Shown in pieces: positions 20,715-25,127 of a DNA stretch of 25,127 nt. Numbering within the stretch: position 1 is the stretch's first letter; each line of letters starts with the position of its first letter. The position numbers and the translations under genes are program-made. Source of the DNA: an uncultured Clostridia bacterium (GTDB lineage: Bacteria; Bacillota; Clostridia; Christensenellales; Aristaeellaceae); NCBI GenBank assembly GCA_947600345.1, contig CANQGC010000007.1:1-25127 (forward strand). The letters are read 5' to 3'. A model generated the notes under the pieces. That model made no database searches and was not told the origin of the DNA. It saw only the letters and a program-made list of their open reading frames with translations.

Positions 20715-20741
20715 GAGTAAAGATTGCGGAGGTCGATTCTA

Positions 20742-21650
20742 TTGGAAATCAGTCGCGAGGCGCTGACCCTGTTCGGCTTCGAACTGCGCTGGTATGGCGT
20801 GCTGATCGCGCTGGGCGTGCTGGGGGCGGTGCTGCTGGCGAGCCGCCGGGAGGCGCGGCTGGGACTCAAGCCGGACACCGCGCTCAACGTGGCGCTGATC
20901 GCCGTGCCGGTGGCCGTCGTCTGCGCCCGGCTCTACTACGTGCTCTTCTCCTGGGACTACTACGCCGCCCACCCGGCCGACATCCTGAACATCCGCCAGG
21001 GCGGCCTGGCCATCTACGGCGGCGTGATCGGCGGTATCCTGGCGGGCTGGCTCTACTGCCGGTTCACGCACACCAGCTTCGCCGCCGGGCTGGACCTGGC
21101 CGCGCCGTCCATCGCGCTGGGCCAGGCCGTGGGCCGCTGGGGAAACTTCCTCAATCGGGAGGCCTACGGCGCGGCGGTGGCGAACCCGAAGCTGCGCTTC
21201 TTCCCGCTGGCGGTGGAGATCCCCGGCTCCGGCTGGCACTGGGCGACGTTCTTCTACGAATCGCTCTGGTGCGCGCTGATCGTGGCCTTTCTGCTGATCG
21301 CCGAGCGGAGGAGCTTCTTCCGCAGGCGGGGCGACGTGTTCGGCTGGTACCTCCTCCTCTACGCGCTGGAGCGCGCGCTGGTGGAGGGCCTGCGCACGGA
21401 CAGCCTGTACCTGGGCCCGGTCCGGGTGTCGCAGCTGCTGAGCCTGGCGGCGCTGCTGGCGTTGACGCTGGCGCTGGCGCGGCGAAGCTCCGCGGCGGCG
21501 GCCGCGCGATGGGCGCCCGCTCTCTGCGTGCCACTGCTGGGCGTCGCCGTCGCGCTGGACGCGGCGCTCCCGGCGGCGCTGCTGGCGATGCTGCTGCTGG
21601 GCCTCGCGCTCAGGCTGTATACACATGAACCACGGATTTACGAGGGGTGA
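20742..21650 (+). CDS. lgt: Prolipoprotein diacylglyceryl transferase
   Basis: A 302-residue polytopic membrane enzyme that moves diacylglycerol from phosphatidylglycerol to the lipobox cysteine, the first step of lipoprotein maturation (lspA in this window does the second). Family boxes: LRWYGVLIALGV near the N-terminus, GGLAIYGGVIGG (~86-97), and the Lgt signature GQAVGRWGNFLNREAYG (~127-143) with the essential arginine and asparagine; YALERALVEGLRTDSLYLG follows. The C-terminus carries two extra hydrophobic stretches (~225-290). The start is TTG at 20742, 9 nt after GGAGG; no ATG is available. The stop is 5 bp before the next gene. Confidence 0.94.
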   Translation: MEISREALTLFGFELRWYGVLIALGVLGAVLLASRREARLGLKPDTALNVALIAVPVAVVCARLYYVLFSWDYYAAHPADILNIRQGGLAIYGGVIGGILAGWLYCRFTHTSFAAGLDLAAPSIALGQAVGRWGNFLNREAYGAAVANPKLRFFPLAVEIPGSGWHWATFFYESLWCALIVAFLLIAERRSFFRRRGDVFGWYLLLYALERALVEGLRTDSLYLGPVRVSQLLSLAALLALTLALARRSSAAAAARWAPALCVPLLGVAVALDAALPAALLAMLLLGLALRLYTHEPRIYEG

Positions 21651-21654
21651 ATTG

Positions 21655-23091
21655 ATGATGAGAAACCTTACGATGCTCACAGACCTGTACCAGCTGACGA
21701 TGATGTACGGCTACTACAAGACCGGCATGCGGGACAACATCGCCACCTTCGACATGTTCTACCGCAGCAAGGACGAGACCACGCACTACGCCATCATGGC
21801 GGGCCTGGAGCAGCTGATCGACTACATCCAGAACCTGCACTTTGACGAGGAGGCGCTCAGCTACCTGCGCTCGCTGAACATCTTCGACGAGGACTTCCTG
21901 AACGAGCTGCGCCACTTCGAGTTCCACGGCGACGTCTACGCCGTGCCCGAGGGCACGATCGTGTTCTCCAACGAGCCGCTGATCCGCGTGACCGCGCCCA
22001 TCTTCGAGGCGCAGCTGCTGGAGACCGCGCTGCTCAACATCATCAACCACCAGACGCTGATCGCCACCAAGGCCAGCCGCGTGGCCTACGCAGCCCAGGG
22101 GGACACAGTGATGGAGTTCGGCCTGCGCCGCGCCCAGGGCCCGGACGCCGGCATCTACGGCGCGCGGGCGGCCATCATCGGCGGCTGCAAGAGCACCAGC
22201 AACGTGCTCACCGGCCAGATGTACTCCATCCCCATCGCCGGAACCCACGCTCACAGCTGGGTGATGTCCTTCCCGGACGAGATCACCGCCTTCCGCAAGT
22301 ACGCGGAGATGTTCCCCACGAGCTGCCTGCTGCTGGTCGATACCTTCGATACGCTCAAGAGCGGCGTGCCCAACGCCATCCAGGTGTTTGAGGAGCTGCG
22401 CGCCCAGGGCCACGAGCCGGTGGGCATCCGCCTGGACTCCGGCGATTTGGCCTACCTGAGCCGCGAGGCGCGCAAGATGCTCGATGCCGCGGGCTTCCCG
22501 AACGCCAAGATCTGCGCCTCCGGCGACCTGGACGAGAACCTGATCCGCGACCTGAAGCTCCAGGGCGCGTGCATCGATACCTGGGGCGTGGGCACGAAGC
22601 TGATCACCAGCGAGGACTGCCCGTCGCTGGGCGGCGTGTACAAGATGAGCGCCGAGACCGTGGACGGCCAGACGGTGCCGAAGATCAAGATCTCGGAGAA
22701 TCCGGTCAAGATCACGAACCCTGGCATCAAGAAGCTCTGGCGCATCTATGACGGCAAGACCGGCAAGGCCGTGGCCGACCTGATCGCCCTGGAGCACGAG
22801 AGCTACGACACCTCCAAGCCGCTGACGATCTACGACCCGGTCAACACCTGGAAGCGCATGACGCTGACGGACTACACGATGAAGGAGCTGCAGGTGCCCA
22901 TCTTCCGGAAGGGCAAGCTGGTGTACGAGAGCCCGAAGCTGATGGACATCCAGGCGCACTGCGCGGAGGATCTGGATACCTTCTGGGATCAGTACAAGCG
23001 CCTGCTCAATCCCCACCGCTACAAGGTGGACCTCTCCGACAGCCTGTGGATGCTGAAGAACTCCATGCTGCAGAACTACCGCAGGGGATAG
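21655..23091 (+). CDS. pncB: Nicotinate phosphoribosyltransferase
   Basis: A 478-residue NAD-salvage enzyme that joins nicotinate and PRPP to make nicotinate mononucleotide, with ATP hydrolysis. Signature segments: MLTDLYQLTMMYGY at the N-terminus, EFGLRRAQGPDAGIYGARAA (154-173), GTHAHSWVMSF (196-206, containing the histidine that is phosphorylated in this family), FPTSCLLLVDTFDTLKSG and GIRLDSGDLAYLSREARKMLD. The length fits the long bacterial form. The ATG at 21655 is 8 nt from GAGGGG; the next codon is also ATG. It follows lgt by 4 bp, probably in one operon, an association with no obvious functional link. Confidence 0.95.
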   Translation: MMRNLTMLTDLYQLTMMYGYYKTGMRDNIATFDMFYRSKDETTHYAIMAGLEQLIDYIQNLHFDEEALSYLRSLNIFDEDFLNELRHFEFHGDVYAVPEGTIVFSNEPLIRVTAPIFEAQLLETALLNIINHQTLIATKASRVAYAAQGDTVMEFGLRRAQGPDAGIYGARAAIIGGCKSTSNVLTGQMYSIPIAGTHAHSWVMSFPDEITAFRKYAEMFPTSCLLLVDTFDTLKSGVPNAIQVFEELRAQGHEPVGIRLDSGDLAYLSREARKMLDAAGFPNAKICASGDLDENLIRDLKLQGACIDTWGVGTKLITSEDCPSLGGVYKMSAETVDGQTVPKIKISENPVKITNPGIKKLWRIYDGKTGKAVADLIALEHESYDTSKPLTIYDPVNTWKRMTLTDYTMKELQVPIFRKGKLVYESPKLMDIQAHCAEDLDTFWDQYKRLLNPHRYKVDLSDSLWMLKNSMLQNYRRG

Positions 23092-23181
23092 GGCGCGGAG
23101 GGAGTGCCTGCCGGAGCGCGATGAGCGCCGGCCTGCCTTTCGAATCGATCGTTTTTGCTTTGAATGGAGAGGGGGATACGC

Positions 23182-23739
23182 ATGAAACGCACTTTGTTCT
23201 GCGCGCTGGCCGCGCTGACGGCGCTGGCGCTGCTGGCCTCCGGGGCGTCCGCCGCCAAGGCCTGGGACTACTGGATCGCCACGACCGCAAGCTGCAATGT
23301 GCGCTCGTGGGCGGATCTCGACGCGGACGTGGTGACCACGCTTCCGGCGCACGATATGGCGTACTTTGAGGGCGACATGCACCTGGACGACCGGGGCGTG
23401 GTGTGGTACTACATATCCACATACTCGGGCGACGGCTGGGTATCCTCGAAGTACGCGCAGCTCAACAGCGACATGGGCACGTCCTTCGACGGCGCCAGCT
23501 TCTACCGCCTCAGCGGCGTGCAAAGGGTCGTGGCCAGCGGCGACTGCAACGTCCGCCGCATGCCGGAGCTCAACGGCTACATCGTCGGCACGCTGCGCAA
23601 GGGCGCAAGAGCCATCTACGCCGGCATGAGCTACAGGGATGACCGCGGCGTGCGCTGGGATTTCGTGGAGTTCGAGGATGCGGCGGACGGCGAAGGCAAG
23701 GACGGCTGGGTCTCCTCGAAGTACACCAGGACGGAGTGA
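23182..23739 (+). CDS. Secreted protein with two bacterial SH3-like repeats
   Basis: A 185-residue exported protein. A signal peptide (1-~29; LFCALAALTALALLASGASA) is followed by two SH3b-type repeats. Each starts with a CNVR motif (SCNVRSWADLDADVVTTL at ~38-55; DCNVRRMPELNGYIVGTL at ~122-139) and ends with DGWVSSKY. Such domains bind peptidoglycan or cell-wall peptides. No catalytic domain is attached, so it may be an adaptor or inhibitor at the wall. The ATG follows GGAGAGGGGG. It lies 90 bp after pncB, with no terminator seen between. Confidence 0.85.
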   Translation: MKRTLFCALAALTALALLASGASAAKAWDYWIATTASCNVRSWADLDADVVTTLPAHDMAYFEGDMHLDDRGVVWYYISTYSGDGWVSSKYAQLNSDMGTSFDGASFYRLSGVQRVVASGDCNVRRMPELNGYIVGTLRKGARAIYAGMSYRDDRGVRWDFVEFEDAADGEGKDGWVSSKYTRTE

Positions 23740-23820
23740 CCCCGGGCGCCTTCGTTGCGCCGCACCCCATCGCAATTCTCGCGCTTCCCGCGCGACGCCA
23801 AGAGCCTCCGAGATAAAGCA

Positions 23821-23848
23821 GGGGGACTGCCCGTTCGGGCAGTCCCCC
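23821..23848. terminator. Bidirectional terminator between convergent genes
   Basis: A 12-bp perfect stem, GGGGGACTGCCC/GGGCAGTCCCCC, with a GTTC loop lies between the converging SH3 and lamin-tail genes, 16 bp from the stop of the latter. The T-tracts on both sides are short, so efficiency is uncertain. Confidence 0.7.
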
Positions 23849-23864
23849 TTCTCAATCTTCATCC

Positions 23865-25127
23865 TCACAATTGCTCCTCAACGGCCGCATCCTCCGCCGC
23901 TTCGGCATCCTCCGCGACAGCGGCATCCTCCGCGGTCGCCGCATTCTCCGCCGCTTCGGCGGCTTCCGCGGCCCCGGCGGATTCGTCCGCGCCGCTCGCG
24001 CCACCGGCGCCGTTCGCGCCGCCCGGCGTGGGCGCCGCGGCCGACCAGCTTCCATCCGCGCCCCGCGACCAGGCGGTGTCCGCCTTGAGCAGGCCGAACT
24101 CCACCAGATCCATCATCCGGCCCGAATCGTCGGTGAGTGCCACGGACTCGCCCTCCGAGCTCAGCGAGAAGTTCGTGTGCAGGTGCGCCGCGTCCTCCTT
24201 GCGGTTGAGCGTCGAGGCGAATACCACCAGATACTCATCGGGACCGATGGTCACATCGGGGAAGCGCCACTTGCGCGCCTCCGCCGCGTCGTCCGACAGG
24301 CACCAGCCCGCCAGGTTCACGGCGTCGCCCGAGCGGTTGTAGAGCTCAATGTAGTCGTAGTACAGCCCATCCTCCGCCGCCAGTGCGCCGTCGTTGGAGG
24401 CGACGATCTCGTTGACGATCACCGGGCTGTCTCCGCTGGGCTGGGTGAGCAGCCGGTAGCTGTCCGCGTCGTTGGGCAGCTGGGGCGTGGGGGTAGTGCA
24501 GCGCTCCCACTTGGAGGTTCCGGTGCGGGCGTAGGAGCTGTCCGCGTCCAGCGCCGGGATGTTTACGGTGTCGATGGCCGTGCCCGAGGGATTGAACAGC
24601 ATCAGCGTGTCGCCCGCGGAGCCCAGGCGGAACGGCGCGTGCAGCGCCTCGCCCGCGTCCTGGCGCAGGCGGCTGTCCGCCAGCACCAGCGCGCACTCGC
24701 CCGGCTCCAGCGTCATGCCGGGGAAGGTGAACACGCTGCCGGCGTTCTCGGTCTTGGCCAGGGAATAGCCCTCCAGCTCCACCGCGGAGCTCCCGATGTT
24801 GGCGACCTCCACCCAGTCGGGCGTGGCGCCGTCCTCGGCGGCCAGCGTGCGGCGGTTGCCGGTCATGATCTCGTTGATGCGCAGCGGACCGTCCGAGTGG
24901 ATCTCGGAGATCGTGCGCACGGCGCTGTTCGCGGGCTTCGCCGCCGGATCGAGCAGCGGGAAGCCCGTGGGCCAGCGCAGCTGCAACATCAGCGCCAGCA
25001 CCGCCACGACCGCGCCGGCGGCGGCGATGAGCGCCACGTCGATCCACGGACTCCGCCCGCCCGAAACTGCGCCGCCGCCGCGCCCAGGCGCGGACGGCCG
25101 CAGCGCTGCCGGACGGCCGGCGGACTG
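23865..25127 (-). CDS. Membrane-anchored lamin-tail-domain (LTD) protein, 5' end outside the window
   Basis: At least 420 residues; the frame is open to the window edge, so the start lies beyond 25127 (the GTG at 25037 is an in-frame alternative). A basic Gly/Arg-rich cytosolic stretch precedes one membrane helix (VALIAAAGAVVAVLALMLQL), then two extracellular LTD domains with the same boxes: INEIMTGNRRTLAAEDGATPDWVEVANIGSSAVELEGYSL and VNEIVASNDGALAAEDGLYYDYIELYNRSGDAVNLAGWCL. Each goes on to FPGMTLEPGECALVLA / FPDVTIGPDEYLVVFA. The last ~55 residues are a low-complexity Ala/Glu/Gly tail with repeated EAAEAAE/EDAAVAEDA units. LTDs in bacteria mark surface proteins; function unknown. CotH kinase-like domains may lie upstream in such proteins but none is visible here. 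Confidence 0.85.
   Translation of the reverse strand, partial: QSAGRPAALRPSAPGRGGGAVSGGRSPWIDVALIAAAGAVVAVLALMLQLRWPTGFPLLDPAAKPANSAVRTISEIHSDGPLRINEIMTGNRRTLAAEDGATPDWVEVANIGSSAVELEGYSLAKTENAGSVFTFPGMTLEPGECALVLADSRLRQDAGEALHAPFRLGSAGDTLMLFNPSGTAIDTVNIPALDADSSYARTGTSKWERCTTPTPQLPNDADSYRLLTQPSGDSPVIVNEIVASNDGALAAEDGLYYDYIELYNRSGDAVNLAGWCLSDDAAEARKWRFPDVTIGPDEYLVVFASTLNRKEDAAHLHTNFSLSSEGESVALTDDSGRMMDLVEFGLLKADTAWSRGADGSWSAAAPTPGGANGAGGASGADESAGAAEAAEAAENAATAEDAAVAEDAEAAEDAAVEEQL

Noticed and set aside
21610..23868. Very long minus-strand open frame opposite pncB and the SH3 gene
   Set aside because: The protein is low-complexity (Val/Leu/His/Arg-rich), has no recognisable domain and mirrors a real gene with strong codon-position GC bias; it is a shadow frame.

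Overview
The window comes from a high-GC member of the Bacillota, most likely a Clostridia-class anaerobe of the Christensenellales/Oscillospirales kind. This is inferred from gene content only: the lgt / HlyD-like / yggS / sepF / yggT / ylmH / divIVA / lspA / rluD neighbourhood, consensus Gram-positive promoters and GGAGG ribosome binding sites. The left end is cut inside a repeat. The right end is cut inside a gene.

Layout. (1) 1-2660: an exported L,D-transpeptidase and a small cupin gene, both on the minus strand, each followed by a copy of a ~350-bp multi-hairpin repeat (family I). (2) 2668-5404: an Rrf2-type regulator divergent from a membrane hybrid histidine kinase with a CHASE-like sensor. 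(3) 5434-5973: an unknown two-helix membrane protein. (4) ~6093-12434: a segment bounded by two directly repeated tRNA-like 3' parts, each with a terminator. It holds a radical SAM gene plus a YjdF-type membrane gene, divergent from a TetR regulator plus a patatin-like phospholipase, and an ars-type operon (ArsR, ArsP-like permease, Cys-rich thioredoxin-like protein) that ends in a 21-codon remnant of the arsenite pump ACR3. (5) 12435-13132: a gene-poor stretch with an inverted third copy of family I and two covarying hairpins of family II. (6) 13133-20563: a long minus-strand division and envelope operon read right to left: HlyD-like adaptor, YggS, SepF, YggT, YlmH, DivIVA, a ~780-bp hairpin-rich gap, DUF5665, LspA, RluD and an XRE/S24-like regulator. 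(7) 20742-23739, plus strand: lgt, nicotinate phosphoribosyltransferase and a secreted SH3-repeat protein. (8) 23865-25127, minus: a lamin-tail-domain membrane protein, incomplete at its 5' end.

How the genes fit together: most of the window is envelope biology, namely septum placement (SepF, DivIVA), lipoprotein maturation (Lgt, LspA), peptidoglycan cross-linking (L,D-transpeptidase) and cell-surface modules (SH3, LTD). The ~6.3-kb segment in the middle looks like an acquired and partly decayed accessory region.

The most striking unexplained material is non-coding. Several families of hairpins keep their loops and flanks while their stem arms change in a compensatory way. They sit mostly just 3' of minus-strand genes. 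One such gap also contains a strong G-quadruplex motif. These are the best candidates for something undescribed.
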